Translations under genes and position numbers: made by a program
Part shown: piece by piece, positions 46,510-59,820 of the stretch
Layout of the letters: the number at the start of each line of letters is the position of its first letter
Numbering within the stretch: position 1 is the first letter of the stretch
The notes under the pieces: generated by a model
What the model saw: only the letters and a program-made list of their open reading frames with translations
Told to the model about the DNA's origin: nothing
Databases searched by the model: none
Assembly: GCA_016946835.1 (NCBI GenBank)
Contig: JACVTC010000037.1
Coordinates: 848,501-912,500, forward strand
Length of the DNA stretch: 64,000 bases
Origin: Neocallimastix lanati (nom. inval.)
Taxonomy: Eukaryota > Neocallimastigomycota > Neocallimastigomycetes > Neocallimastigales > Neocallimastigaceae
Direction: 5' to 3'

Positions 46510-46711
46510 GATTATTGTATTTTTTTTTTAATTAAAAAATTTATAAAATAATAAAATTTTCTTTTTTTACTTAACTTTTTTTTTTATTCTATAAAATTAT
46601 ATATATTATATTTTAGATTAATATATATGATTTTTAGTAATATAAATATTTTTCATTGAAAATTACATTCGAAATTATAAGATGTAAAAGATTTATATAA
46701 GATTTATAAGA

Positions 46712-46753
<42 letters not shown>

Positions 46754-46780
46754 TGTTAGATACAGTTATACTTTTTTCGA

Positions 46781-46815
<35 letters not shown>

Positions 46816-46901
46816 TTAATATTATTTTATTTCTATTATTATTATAAATATAATTTTCACTTTTAATAAAATTTATAATACATAATATTTTACTAATATT
46901 A

Positions 46902-46953
<52 letters not shown>

Positions 46954-47351
46954 TGTAAATATACTTACAAAAACCGTGAAATCTAAGATAAAAATTATTA
47001 CTAAAAGACTAAAAAAGTCTGGTATATTTAATTAATTATTAATTTTTTTGACTTTTACTTTTTAATCTTTTTCTTAATAAATAATAATAAAATATAAATT
47101 TATAAACAACAAACAAAAAAAAAAGTGTCAAATTAATACTCTATTTATATAAATTAATTCAAATAGTAATCCAATTTATATAAAAATTAATCTAATAACA
47201 AAACTTTTTTAATTACTTTTTTTTTGAGGTGAAGCAATATTCTAAATCTTTCTTCTTTCGAATAGAATATTTAATATATATTAAAAATTTATATGATTTA
47301 TATAAATTATATTGAATAATGCATTAATTTAATATTAATATATATAAAATG

Positions 47352-47387
<36 letters not shown>

Positions 47388-49648
47388 ACTACATTTTTAT
47401 TACATATAATGATTATGATTATTACATTATTGTATTATTGTATTAAAAAAAAAAGTTTTTACTTATCCGCAATATCCGCTATTATAATACAAAATAAACT
47501 TTTTTATATACAGAAAAATATAAAATTGGTAATTAAAATTTTTTAAAAAAAACAAAACAACATAAAAAAAAAATTAAAAGAATATTCCAATTGTATATAA
47601 ATTTTAAATATAAAAGATAAAATGAATTGGCCGTAACACAAAGAAGAAGAAAAAAAAAAAAATAAACCTTTTAAAATTTACCATATATCTTTTTTTTTTT
47701 TTCAAAAAAATTAAAAATTAAAAATAAACAATTACTAAACATTAAATATTAATAATGAAATTCGTTTCTTAAAAATTTAAAATAAATAATATTTATATTT
47801 AAATCGATTATCCGAAAGAATTAATGTATATAACTTTATATGATATTATAGATTTAGCGGATTTAATTTATCATTATTATCTTATTATAGGAATACCTAT
47901 TATTAACAATTAATAATATTATACATATATAATAAAAGTTATTAAAATAAAATAAAAAGTATAAATATATTTTATAAATAACAAGTGTTTATTAAATAAG
48001 AAAGATTTATAATTTTTAATTATTTGGCATATAATGAAATAAAAATGAAATAATAATATTATAACAGTTTCAATATTAATTCAAAATATCAATTAATATA
48101 TTATTGTATTTTATTTTTCTTTTTATAATATTAAATATTATTTAAGTATATTATTAATTTTTAATAACTTTCATTATATATTTTTTATATAAAACAAATT
48201 TTAATTATTATATTTTATTAATTGAATTAATAAAAAAATAAAATAATTACAATGCTTTACTAATACATTTTTCAAAGTCTTTTGCACTAAAATTTGTGGC
48301 TTAATATAATTAGTAATGTCAATTATATGAATTATAACAATTTTTTCAAATAAAAAAAAAATAAAAATAAAAAAAAATAAAAATAAAATAAAATAAAAAA
48401 TAAAATGAAGCTTTTGATCCTATTATTTAACACTAAACTTTTAATAACATCTTTTTTTATTCATAACAATATTAATATTTTATTCATCTCTCTGAGATAC
48501 TTAATATATATTTATAATGATATAATTACATATTATTTTTAAATTTATTAATAAAGTCATTTAAAAAATAATAAAAATCATAAATCAAATTTAAGTAAAA
48601 AAAAAAGTTAAAAATAATAATAATAAAATAAAATAAATAAAAATAAAAATAAAAAATAAAAAATAAAAATAAAAAAAATAAAAAAAAAAAAAAAATGAAT
48701 TAAAATTAAAAAAATAAAATTAAATAAAATAACACTTTATTTTATATACACATACATAAATATTTATAATTTTTAATAACATTTTTTATTTATTATTAAA
48801 TCAATTTATATAATATAATAAATTATAAATTATATAATTTTTCTATTATCTATTCATTATTATTATGAATATATTACATCATCTAGAATTTTAATTTTTT
48901 TTTCTCTTTTATTTATTGAAAAAATAATAATAATAATAATAATAATAAATAATAGATAAATTTATTCTTATACTATAAATGTTTCTTTTTTTAAATATAT
49001 ATATTTATATATATACATTTATTTTAATTTATTTTTTTTTTTTTTTATTTATTTATTTATTATTTTTTTTTGTGGGTTGGTTGGTTGGATAATTTTTTTC
49101 TTTATTTTTATTGTTTTTTTTATTATATTATATTATATTTTTTATTTTTTTTATTTTTTATAAATTGTTCTTTCGTTTAATATATATTTTATAATTTAAA
49201 AAAAAAAAAAAAAAAAAAATTAAACTTATATATTATTAAATAAGATTTAAAACTTTATTAATTATATATATTTTAATTAATTTTTTTTTTTTTTTTTTTT
49301 ATTATTACTATTGCATTTCATTGCATTGAATTCTATATATTTATATAATAAAAGTTTATATTGAATATTGAATAATTTTTTTTAAACTTTTATTTATAAA
49401 GATTACTTTTAATTTATATATTTTGTTCAATATTCTAGTAAAATTATAATAAAAAAAATTTTTTTATAATTAAATATTTATTATTTAATTAAAATATTCT
49501 GAAAAATTAAAAATAAATTCTTTATATCTTTATATGTACTTATATACATACTTTTAGTTTGTTGTATAAAAAAAGTGTAATGAATAATAATTTATAATGT
49601 ATGCATTTCTATATAAAAACATACTAATGTATTCTATACAAAATATAT

Positions 49649-49692
<44 letters not shown>

Positions 49693-50142
49693 ATATAAAA
49701 ACCATATTATATTCTATATAAAGTATGTATTTTTTTTTTTTTTTTTTTTGAATTTTTGAATTTTTGAATTATTGAATGCTTATTGATATAAAATATATAA
49801 TAAATTATATAAATAAATGTAATTTAAAAATATTTTTTCACTTTTCAATCATTTTATTTATTGATATATTGAAATATTGAGTTATTTTTATTTTGTTTTA
49901 CGTTTTATGTTTTTTTTTTTTTTTTATTATTTTCTTTTTTTTCATTTGTTTTGTTTTGTTTTGCTTTGTATTTTTTTTTTTTTTTTTTTTTTTTGTTTTT
50001 TGTTTTTTGTTTTTTGTTTTTTGTTTTTTGTTTTTTGTTTCTTGTTTTTTGTTTCTTGTTTTTTGTTTTATTTTATTTTGTTTTGTTTGTTGTATTGTCT
50101 TAATTTTCATTTATTTTATTTTTAAGTTTTTATTTTTATTTT
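46510..50142. other. AT-rich spacer between the NF-X1 paralogues
   Basis: No gene is recognised. It holds ATT repeats (46906-46950), poly-A (47355-47386), a GGTT/GTTGG run at 49073-49090, poly-T (49650-49688, 49732-49750) and a (TTTTTTG)n-like run at 49994-50070. The spacer should contain the promoter of paralogue 1 near its right edge of 46.5 kb and the 3' end of paralogue 2. Confidence 0.6.
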
Positions 50143-53100
50143 TTAATTTTTATTTTTATTTTTATTTTTACTTTTATTTTTATTTAATTTATTTGTATTT
50201 TCTACAACTTTTTTACAATTACAAACTAATTCTATGTAAGGTAGAAGATTTGGATTTGAACGAGTAGCACCACACATCATTTCAAAAGTTTGGCCTAAAC
50301 ATTCACACATTGCCATAATTTTTTCTGTACAAGGTTCATCTTCTGAACAAGGTTTGCCATAATGGCAAACTTCTTTACATTGATGAAGACAACATGTCTT
50401 ATCGGCTCCACAAATAGCTGTGCATGGCTCATCTTCACAGGAACCCTTATGACAAGTACGTTCACAGGCATGGCCACAAACTCTCTTTTTACCACATTTG
50501 GCGGTACAAGGATAATCTACACAAGGACCTGGGTGACATAAACGATTACAAACATGACCACAATCTTTTCTAATTCTTTTACAGGGATGACCACATGATA
50601 CAAAGGAAAGATTTAAACTAGGAACAAAGTTTTTAAAGGTAAACATACGACCCTTGGCATCCACATAGGTATTCTTCTTACCACATATAAGAAAACGAAC
50701 TTCTTGACCACACATACATGATTCAGTGGTTAATTCAGCACAATCTTCACAGGGACCAGGATGACAAGGCATTTCACAATAATGTACTCCACAATTTAAT
50801 AGTCGACCACATTTTTCACCACATGATTTTATTTCTCTTACTTTATCACCACAATAGTATTGAAAAGTATTACGTCCACAGTGACATTTTTTATAGCCAA
50901 CAATTTCCAAACAAGGATCACACGGACCAGGATGACATTTCTCTTTACATGGATGACTACAATCAGATCTTCTTCTTCCACACATATTACCACAACTATG
51001 AGGAACAATATACTCATTAAATTTGGGATTTGTCATTTTATGGCAATAACAATAATATTCACTTGGTTCATCTCCTAAAGTATATTTACAAAATGGACAT
51101 TCCCAACTGCCATTTATACTCTTATTCTCACTATACCATTGATGGACACATCCTATATGAAGAACTTCATAGCAATAAGGACAACTCCAAATTGAATCTT
51201 TAGGATGGATATTCTTATAACAAATAATACATTGGTGGTTACCTTCCGAAAGTTCAATGGTTAATTTAGATCTAAAATCTATTTCTTCCTGATTATATTT
51301 AAAGCTTTCTTTCATAAAATGTACTTTTTCCAAATTAGTATAAACTTTTTGATAACCTTGAGCATACTTAGTAGCTTTAATACGTGGACTAGCATTTCTA
51401 TTAGATTTAAAAATATATTGATTACTATTTGTAATATTATGACTGTAAATATCATTATGAATGGATTCCCGACTACTATTACTTATGACACTTAAGCGTT
51501 GTGGACCATTTAATGGTGAAAGAACAAAAATTTGTGAATTACCACTGTTATGTTTTGAATGACCATTACGCATATTAGGATTCTTATTTAAAGAATGAGT
51601 GTAAGAATCATTCATCTTTGGATTTTTCATATTTAATTTATTCATATCGTTATTATTAGCACCTTCAATAATTAAATAACTATTATCCTTTGAAAAAGAA
51701 TTATCTAAATTACTAATGAAACTAACATCATAATTCATATCGACTAAATTGTTTTCATGTTCATAATGTGGTTCACCTTCGTTAATATGATCATGTGAAT
51801 AATAATTAGAAGCAAGTCCACTCTCAATATTCATTTCTGGAAGGGGTACACTATTACTTAAATGTTTATGTTTATATAAAGCAGAAAAAGGATTCGGACT
51901 TGGAACTGGAATAGGATTTGGTGTTGGATCATCTTCATCAATATCATCATCATCTAATTGATTAAGGTTTGAATTCTCTTTTGTACTAGTCTTTTCTTGA
52001 ACTTGAGCTGATTCCGGAGTCGCTGTATCACTAACTTTATCACAATCATCAGTATTATATTCACTATTTTTTAAAGTATTACCATTAATCTCAGAAAAAG
52101 TTTTAAGAGGTCGATTACTAACATCAATTGCGGCATTTTTATTTTCATTATCACCATTCTCTTGATATTCATTCTTATTATTTACATTAATACTAGCATT
52201 TGTATTATTATCTTTACTATTATTATCACTATTTATTTTATTACTATCATTTTCTTTATCTTGTTGTTTCTGTAATTCTCTATTTTTTTCTTCTATTTCT
52301 TTTTTTCCAACTTCTTGATTCTTATCTTCTTTTCCGTTTTCATTTTGAGACTTTATATTATTAGTTTCTAATATAATATTTTTATTTTGAGTATTTTGGT
52401 TTTTATCATCACTACTGGCGTCACTATCAGAATCAAGGAATAATTCCAATACACTTGTATTTCTTGGATCATCATCACCGGAATTTATATCATCAGTATC
52501 AATGATAGGAAGTTCACTAGATGGTGAATCTTTTAAATTTTCAGTATTTTCTTCAGTATTTATATTCAAATTCTCCTTATTTGAAATACTATTATCAATT
52601 TTTTGATTTTTATCTTTTTCTCCATTATTTTTAATAACTAACCCATTTGAATCGCAATTTAAAGAGGATTGACTATTTTCTACATTAATAATTTTATTAT
52701 TATTATCATTGTTGTTGTTGTTATTGTTGTTATTACTATTATTATTATTATTATTATTATTATCAATTTTATCATTATCCATATTTTCATAATTGGTTTT
52801 TTCATTATTTGATGAAATATTTTCATAATTGGTTTTTTCATTATTTGATGAAATATTTTCAATTTTTGTTTCGTTAGAATTACAAGGTTTATCATTTTCT
52901 TGTATTTCTTGAATTTCCTTTGATACTTCAATGCCTGCATTTTCATTTTTAATATCTTTTACTATTTTTTCATTCAATGAATTAGAAAGATTATTTGCAT
53001 CACTGATGTTATTATTATCATTGTTAATATTTGTTTTATTATTATTGTTATTGCTACCGTTATTCTTACTGGTACTATTATTGTTATTGTTATTATTAAA

Positions 53101-54492
53101 ATCATTAACAATTTTACTAATCCTTGAAGCATTAGAACCATAGGAGAAAGAATGATTATAACCAGCTAATGAAGTTGGAAATTTATAACCTACAGCATTT
53201 AAGCATCTAAGTACATTACTATCTGAATTAAAGATTTCATCTGAACTTGGAGATAATGGAGATTGTGGAGATTGAGGAGATAAAGGAGTTGGTGAACCAA
53301 AATTTTTTAAAGATAAATCAGTAATACTTTCAAAATCAATTACACTACTAAAGCTTTGATTTGGTATATGTTCAACATTGATTTTTTCAATATTCTTATC
53401 TTTTTTCATTTTTTCATCATTATTATTACTTTTTTTATTAACATCTACATTATTTTGAGGAGCACTTTTTTCCTCTTCCACTTTTTCCATTGTTGATATT
53501 TTCATATTATTAATATTAATTGTTAGTATATCATTTATTTTTTCTGATTTAACATCTTTTTTAATATTGCTATTATTATCAGAGACAGTAGTATTATTGT
53601 TATTACTATTATTTTCAATAGCATGCTGAGAATCATTATTTAGAATATTTTTTATTTCATAACTATTTGGAAAATCACGATTCATTCTTTTATAAAATGC
53701 ATTAAAGCTTTCTTTACTTATACCACTTTCACTACTAATATTTTTAGTAGTAAGAGGAGGAGCGGCGACGTTTGGAGTAGTATCAACTGAAGTTGTTTTA
53801 GTAATATTATTATTAATACTGTTTCCACTTTTTGAAGAACTATTGCTTTTGTTATTTTCTCTTTCCATTTTAATATTAATTAGTGCCATATCAAACTTGT
53901 TCTTTTCGTTCAAATCACCAACATAATTATTAATAGGCGAAGATATTACAGGACTATGTAATATAACATTATTTTGTGTCTGAGAAGAGTAATAACTAAA
54001 ATTATTATCATTATTAATATTTTTGTTGTTGTAAAAATAACCATTATTTTCTTGACTAAGACTAAAATAATGTTTATCACTATATTGTGTCATCATATAT
54101 TTATAATTAGTTGTATTATTTATTTGATGTTGATAAGGATTTGGACTTTTTGAATTATCATTATTATTATTTTGATTATAACATGAAGCATAATCTCTCA
54201 TATCACGAACATGACTATGTAAGTTACTATCACTCGTACTCTTATAAAATTTTTTATTTACAATAATACTATTAGTATTACTATTATCTTTATTATTACT
54301 ACCTCCAATTGATTGTGGATATTCGAAATTATAAATATTATGAGAATGATTTGAATAATCATTTGGTCTATTATTAAAATTTACTTCTTCGTTAGGATAA
54401 TTATTTTTATAATAATTTATATCATTTTGAACTTTTAATGGTTGATAATATTCAGGAATTTCTTTAAATTTGAATTCTTTATTTCCTAACAT
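50143..54492 (-). CDS. NF-X1-type zinc-finger protein, intronless shortened paralogue 2
   Basis: Single open frame of 1449 aa on the minus strand. The first about 1000 residues are disordered and rich in Asn, Ser, Asp and Glu, with S-P clusters (SPTPLSPQSPQSPLSP-type) and a 12-aa tandem duplication (NISSNNEKTNYE twice, about 52779-52860). The RING/PHD-like block follows (CIICYKNIHPKDSIWSCPYC to WECPFC). Only five NF-X1 fingers remain, against nine in paralogue 1: finger 1 (CGRRRSDCSHPC), finger 2 (CGRLLNCGVHYC), then CGHPCKRIRKDCGHVC, CGKKRVCGHAC and ADKTCCLHQC. The protein stops soon after the last finger, with no R3H-like region; its Lys-Asn tail is read from an ATTTTT microsatellite. It lacks the intron of its neighbour. 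Likely nuclear regulator or E3 ligase; function inferred. Confidence 0.88.
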   Translation of the reverse strand: MLGNKEFKFKEIPEYYQPLKVQNDINYYKNNYPNEEVNFNNRPNDYSNHSHNIYNFEYPQSIGGSNNKDNSNTNSIIVNKKFYKSTSDSNLHSHVRDMRDYASCYNQNNNNDNSKSPNPYQHQINNTTNYKYMMTQYSDKHYFSLSQENNGYFYNNKNINNDNNFSYYSSQTQNNVILHSPVISSPINNYVGDLNEKNKFDMALINIKMERENNKSNSSSKSGNSINNNITKTTSVDTTPNVAAPPLTTKNISSESGISKESFNAFYKRMNRDFPNSYEIKNILNNDSQHAIENNSNNNNTTVSDNNSNIKKDVKSEKINDILTININNMKISTMEKVEEEKSAPQNNVDVNKKSNNNDEKMKKDKNIEKINVEHIPNQSFSSVIDFESITDLSLKNFGSPTPLSPQSPQSPLSPSSDEIFNSDSNVLRCLNAVGYKFPTSLAGYNHSFSYGSNASRISKIVNDFNNNNNNNSTSKNNGSNNNNNKTNINNDNNNISDANNLSNSLNEKIVKDIKNENAGIEVSKEIQEIQENDKPCNSNETKIENISSNNEKTNYENISSNNEKTNYENMDNDKIDNNNNNNNNSNNNNNNNNNDNNNKIINVENSQSSLNCDSNGLVIKNNGEKDKNQKIDNSISNKENLNINTEENTENLKDSPSSELPIIDTDDINSGDDDPRNTSVLELFLDSDSDASSDDKNQNTQNKNIILETNNIKSQNENGKEDKNQEVGKKEIEEKNRELQKQQDKENDSNKINSDNNSKDNNTNASINVNNKNEYQENGDNENKNAAIDVSNRPLKTFSEINGNTLKNSEYNTDDCDKVSDTATPESAQVQEKTSTKENSNLNQLDDDDIDEDDPTPNPIPVPSPNPFSALYKHKHLSNSVPLPEMNIESGLASNYYSHDHINEGEPHYEHENNLVDMNYDVSFISNLDNSFSKDNSYLIIEGANNNDMNKLNMKNPKMNDSYTHSLNKNPNMRNGHSKHNSGNSQIFVLSPLNGPQRLSVISNSSRESIHNDIYSHNITNSNQYIFKSNRNASPRIKATKYAQGYQKVYTNLEKVHFMKESFKYNQEEIDFRSKLTIELSEGNHQCIICYKNIHPKDSIWSCPYCYEVLHIGCVHQWYSENKSINGSWECPFCKYTLGDEPSEYYCYCHKMTNPKFNEYIVPHSCGNMCGRRRSDCSHPCKEKCHPGPCDPCLEIVGYKKCHCGRNTFQYYCGDKVREIKSCGEKCGRLLNCGVHYCEMPCHPGPCEDCAELTTESCMCGQEVRFLICGKKNTYVDAKGRMFTFKNFVPSLNLSFVSCGHPCKRIRKDCGHVCNRLCHPGPCVDYPCTAKCGKKRVCGHACERTCHKGSCEDEPCTAICGADKTCCLHQCKEVCHYGKPCSEDEPCTEKIMAMCECLGQTFEMMCGATRSNPNLLPYIELVCNCKKVVENTNKLNKNKSKNKNKNKN

Positions 54493-55080
54493 TTTTTTTT
54501 TTTTTTAAGAAAAAAAATTGAATTATATAAATTATATATTACTGATACTACTTTTATTTATATATATTTTTTCCTTTTTTTTATTTATTTATTTTAAATA
54601 TGTCAATAAATGACATTAATTATTAAATTCTATTGTTTCTATAGTTTATTTGATATTATATCTTACTAATAACATCAAAACAAATTTAAAATAAATTTTT
54701 TAAAAAAATAATTATTATCAGTTATTTTTTTTTTTGAGTAAGCTTTAAATGAGTTTAAATTATATTTATATTTAAACATACCTTTAATGATAATTCTTTA
54801 TATTATATAAATATATAAATATTTCGATAATTAATTCATTATATTTTATTTTTTCAATATAAATTATTCTCTTTATATTTTCGTTACTAATATCTTAAAT
54901 TAAACGAATTATAAAATGAAAAAATAAATATTCAATTTTATTATAATTTAAAGAAAAATGAAAAATTTTATTCGTAAATTAAAAAAATTGTTTTAATTTT
55001 TAAAAAAAAAAAATTTAATTAAATTATAATATGTAAAGAAAAGGTTTTTTTGTAAAAAAATATTAAATAATAAAGTTATT

Positions 55081-55490
55081 TATTTAATTATTTATTATCT
55101 ATTATTTATTATCTATTATTTAAAATCTATTATCTATTATCTATTATTTATTATTTATTATTTATTATTTATTATTTATTATTTATTATTTATTATTTAT
55201 TATTTATTAATTATTATTTATTATTTATTATTTATTATTTATTATTTATTATTTATTATTTATTATTTATTATTTATTATTTAATTATTTATTAATAAAT
55301 ACACTTTTTATTATTTAACTATTTTATTATTAATTATTTATTATTTATTATTTGTTATTTATTATTATTTATTATTTATTATTTATTATTTATTATTTAT
55401 TATTTATTATTTATTATTATTTTTAGTATTTATTATTTAATATTTACTATTTATTAATTATTATTTATTCACTATTTATTATTTATTTTT
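55081..55490. repeat. TTATTTA heptamer minisatellite
   Basis: About 50 degenerate copies of the 7-bp unit TTATTTA with occasional variants. It is the same heptamer as at 29862-30045 in the opposite orientation. Confidence 0.85.
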
Positions 55491-56070
55491 TACAAGAAAA
55501 TATATAATATATCATAATAATTCTAAATAAATTAATTAAAAAAATATTTTTATTTAAATTTTAATTTTTATAATAAATAAAGTTTATTAAACTAATAATT
55601 AATTAATATATATAATTATATATAATATAAAACATTTTATATATCATATAATAAATTATAACAATAAATATAAAAAATAATATAAAAAAATTATATAAAA
55701 TTAAAAAATAAAAAATAATAAAATAAAAATTAAAAAATTTAAAAATTATAATTGTTACAATTTGTAGCAAAATCTCCATAATAATATAAGTAATAATTAT
55801 AATTATATATAATTAAAATATTTGAAAATAATAATTAGAAATATAATACAAGAAATATATATATCATTTATAAAAAGTACATAAAAAATTAAAGTCAAAC
55901 CATTAAATTTTCATAATTTTATAGTAAATTTTAAATATAAAATTATTACATCATTTACTAATAATGTTATTTTATCTATTATTTTTATACATTTTATTTA
56001 TTTTCTACTTTATATAAATATTTTTTTATTTATATTATTATAATTATAATTACTATTATTTATAATAATA

Positions 56071-56183
56071 ATTAAAATTGAATTGTAAATGACTATGTTT
56101 TAGATACTCTTCTTGTTACTTATTTATAGTAATAATTAAAACGAATTGTAAATGATGTTTTAGATACTCTTCCTGTTACTTTA
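56071..56183. repeat. 63-bp tandem duplication
   Basis: GAATTGTAAATGA at 56080 and 56143, each followed by TTTTAGATACTCTTC and TGTTACT. The second copy lacks four or five bases present in the first. Confidence 0.75.
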
Positions 56184-59100
56184 AACTTTTTTTTAAAATA
56201 TATATATATTATTTATTATTAATTATTTATCATTATTTATTACTTTTTATGTTTATTATATATTTACATTTTTATATATAATGAATGTTACATACAATCA
56301 TAATTAATATCAACTATGTTGATCTTTTATATTTATATATTAAATATGGTTAAAGTTTTTATTTTTTTTTTTTTTTTAATTTTGTATCATATATTTAACT
56401 ATTAATACTATTATAGATATAGAATTTATATTATTAGATATAAAATTTATATTATTATAATATATTAAAATTTTATTTTGAATATATTTTTTAATAATTA
56501 AATTTTTAATTAATAATAAATTATTAATTATTATGAAGAAAATATATTTTTTCTGAATATTTTTAAATATTAACAAAGAAACCTTTTTAAATCCACAGCT
56601 CTCAATAGTAGTTTAATTTTTTTTATGTTATTATACAAATTCAAAGAATTCCTACTCCAATACTCATTTTTACAACTGACTTAGTAATTATTTGTTAATA
56701 TTTTTTGTTATAGCATAACATATCCAAGTCTTAATCAACTATTTTATAAGTCCAATATTTACTTGTTTGTTTATTTATTTATTTGTTTAATGTTCATAAT
56801 TTTTATAGTATATAAATAATATGGTATATATAAATAATATGATAAGTAAATAATAATAGAGTAAATAAGAATTATTAAATGTTTATTAGTAATTAATATT
56901 TTATCACTTTATTTATTTTATTATAATATTATATTGTATTGTATTGTATTGTATCATTTCATATATTATTAAATAAGAAATTTTAGTAAACAAAAAAAAG
57001 TTAACTACAAAAAAAAATTAACAATTTTATCAAAAAAAAATTAACAATTTTATTTTTTTTATTTTAAAAAAGTTGTAGAATATTAATAAATAAAATTTTA
57101 ATTAAATATATAAGATTCCCAATAAAATTAATATTTAATTTAATGTATTATCTAACTTTATTTAATAATAATATTGATATATTATAGAATAAATAAAATA
57201 AGATAGTAAAAAAAAATAAAAAAAAAATTAATTTAGTACATAATAAATAAAATAAGTATTAATCTTCAAATCAATAAATATGTTTTATTGTTAATATATT
57301 AATTAATATTAACAAGAAACCTTTCATACCAATGATAATCATAATAAAGTAGATTCTTTTGTTTCATATACATACCTAAATCTATAATTAATATATAATA
57401 ATAAATTTATTATTTGTATCACCTAACAAATATCAAAAAGTCATTAAATTTTTAATTAAATATATATTTGACTTAAATCTCTATATAATAAAGTATCATG
57501 AATAAATAACTTAATATTTTCGTTTCATTTTTTTTATAAATATTAATTTTTTTTTATTAATCAAAACTAAACTAATTTAAAATGAGTTTAAAAAAAAAAA
57601 ACTTTAATTAATTAATATTTGTAATACTTTAAAAAAAAAAAAAAAAAAGATGAATCAATAAAAATTATTTTTGTACTACATTAATTTTAAATTTATTTAA
57701 AGTCTATGTCATTTTTTTAATCGAACATTAAAAACTTTAATTCTTATTAAATTTTAATTTGTTAAGTACAAAAAACATATTTAAATGAATAATTGTTGGT
57801 ATGGCATGGCATGGCATGACATTTTATTCTAGTGTAAATACAGAAATAAAGAAAAAATTAAAGGTTAAATACCAATATCAAATACATAGAAAAACTTGAT
57901 TCCAATGACTAAAATAATTATTATATTATAATATATACTAATAACACATTTTTAATAATTTTATAAATAATAAAGTATTAATAATAAATAAATCAACAAA
58001 ATATTAAAATATTCTATTATTAATATTGTTCATGACTTAAAAGTAAAATTATAATAATAGATTAATTATTATTATTATTATTAATAAAAAAAAACATAAT
58101 TCATAATTTATTTTTATTTACCTTTTATAGATAAATTAGCATTCAGTAACTCAAAATAAAATATTTATATATATTTGTATATATATATATTTTTATTTAC
58201 ATTAAAAATTTTAAAATTCTTATTTCTAGAAATTAAAACAGTAATTAAATTAATAATTAATTAATATTAACTGAAAAATTCAATTACCTAAGTTTTCTAG
58301 AAACAAAATATTCTAATTAAATAAATAATTCAATTTTTTTAAGAATGAACAGGAATATCATTATATTTTTAATATTAATTCTCAAGTTAAAATATTGTAT
58401 ATATAATATAAATTTTACATATATGTTCTTATAATATTCAATAATAATTTTTACGTTTATTAGCAAAAGATAGACAAAATTTCATCCAAATTGTACCTAT
58501 TTATAAATATATCGTAATTATTATTGTACTTATTACTGTTATTATAATAAATATTATTATTTATTATTATTATCATTATTACTATTAATATTATTGTAAT
58601 TATTATTTAATTTTATTATTATTAGTATTTCAGAAGTAATACTAAGTTGAATGTAAATAAGATATTATGTAACTATAATATATAAATATATTAAATTATA
58701 TTTTAAATTTCATATTAAATAGTATTTTCATAATTAATTATAGTATTAATTTTAAAGATTTTTTTAAAATAAAATTATTTGATATAGCGTAGTATCTGAA
58801 TTACTTAACTTAAATATTTAATAACTATTGTATATAAAGTTATTTATATTTTTTTAGTCTTTTGTCATTTGAAGTTATTGGATGTATTATTACTTCATTA
58901 ATCAATAAGCATTAGTAATATGACATATAATTAATATATATGTTTTGTTATATATACTGTCTTTTATATAATGAATATAGAGTTATTTTTCGCAAATTAG
59001 TTGTTTTATATTAATTTAGAACTCAAGATTTCTAGGTTATATACAATATAATATTTATATTATAGTAGATTTAATTATATTATTAATAATAATCTGTTAC

Positions 59101-59414
59101 TTTAATTTTTTTGAAATATTATGTTGAATTTTCATACATTTATTTTTATTTATTATGTAATAGAACATAGAAATAGTCCTAACACAAACCTAATTCATTT
59201 CTAGAATATAAATTTATAAGCTTTTTAATTTTTGTTAAAATAATCACATTTTATTTTATATTTTTATACTATTAATATTATATTTTTATATTCTTATATT
59301 ATTATCAATATTATATATTCTTATCTTATATTAATATTTTATTTTTATATTTTTATGTTGTGTAACATTTATCTATGTGTATTAATTCATAGAATTATCA
59401 CATGATTAAATATG

Positions 59415-59798
59415 TGATATAAAACAAATATATGTGTAGTAACATATTTGTATATTTAATAATAATTATTAAATATTAAATTTATATCTTTTTGATAATA
59501 ATTATTTTATTTTATTTTATTTCAATATATATTATTATAATTATAATAATTATAATACTTTAATTCATATAAAATTTATATAGTTCTATATATTAGAATA
59601 TGTATTTAATATATTACCTATTTCTTATAAATTAAATTATTTATATTAGAAATAGAGAACTCGCTTGTAAATTTTTAGGAATTAGAATTATTATTTTAAT
59701 TGTACGAATATTATAATTTTATTAATAAAATTTACTAAACTACCATTATTTAAAACCCACTGCTTATAAATTATTGCACATAAAAGTCCCGCATATCA
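59415..59798 (+). repeat. 5' LTR
   Basis: Direct repeat of 61920-62304 with TG start and CA end. It should contain the element's promoter; no single TATA box can be chosen in such AT-rich sequence. Confidence 0.92.
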
Positions 59799-59803
59799 AA
59801 AAT

Positions 59804-59820
59804 TGGTGGAGATATCGGGG
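59804..59820 (+). promoter_or_regulatory. Candidate tRNA primer binding site
   Basis: TGGTGGAGATATCGGGG begins five bases after the 5' LTR. Its complement ends CCA and fits normal tRNA geometry: A at position 73, acceptor strand TATCTCC and T-stem CCCGA. The primer tRNA should therefore begin GGAGATA. The tRNA identity was not determined. Confidence 0.7.

Larger units (their letters stand above)
54493..59414. other. Gene-poor AT-rich region
   Basis: Nearly 5 kb without a recognisable gene. It holds a heptamer minisatellite (55081-55490), a 63-bp tandem duplication (56071-56183), a (GGCAT)n run at 57797-57820, and two copies of an AATATTAACAA-GAAACCTTT sequence at about 56566 and 57306 that might be ends of unrecognised old elements. 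Confidence 0.55.

Noticed and set aside
49073-49090. GGTTGGTTGG run, considered as telomere-like or G-quadruplex
   Set aside because: Too short, and it lacks a telomeric unit or runs of three or more G.
49893-50267. Plus-strand Phe/Cys/Val-rich frame
   Set aside because: Read from T-rich (TTTTTTG)n-type repeats and the antisense of the NF-X1 paralogue 2 C-terminus.
55081-55490. Heptamer array considered as an internal telomeric repeat or CRISPR-like array
   Set aside because: The unit lacks G/C, has no spacers and is a simple minisatellite.
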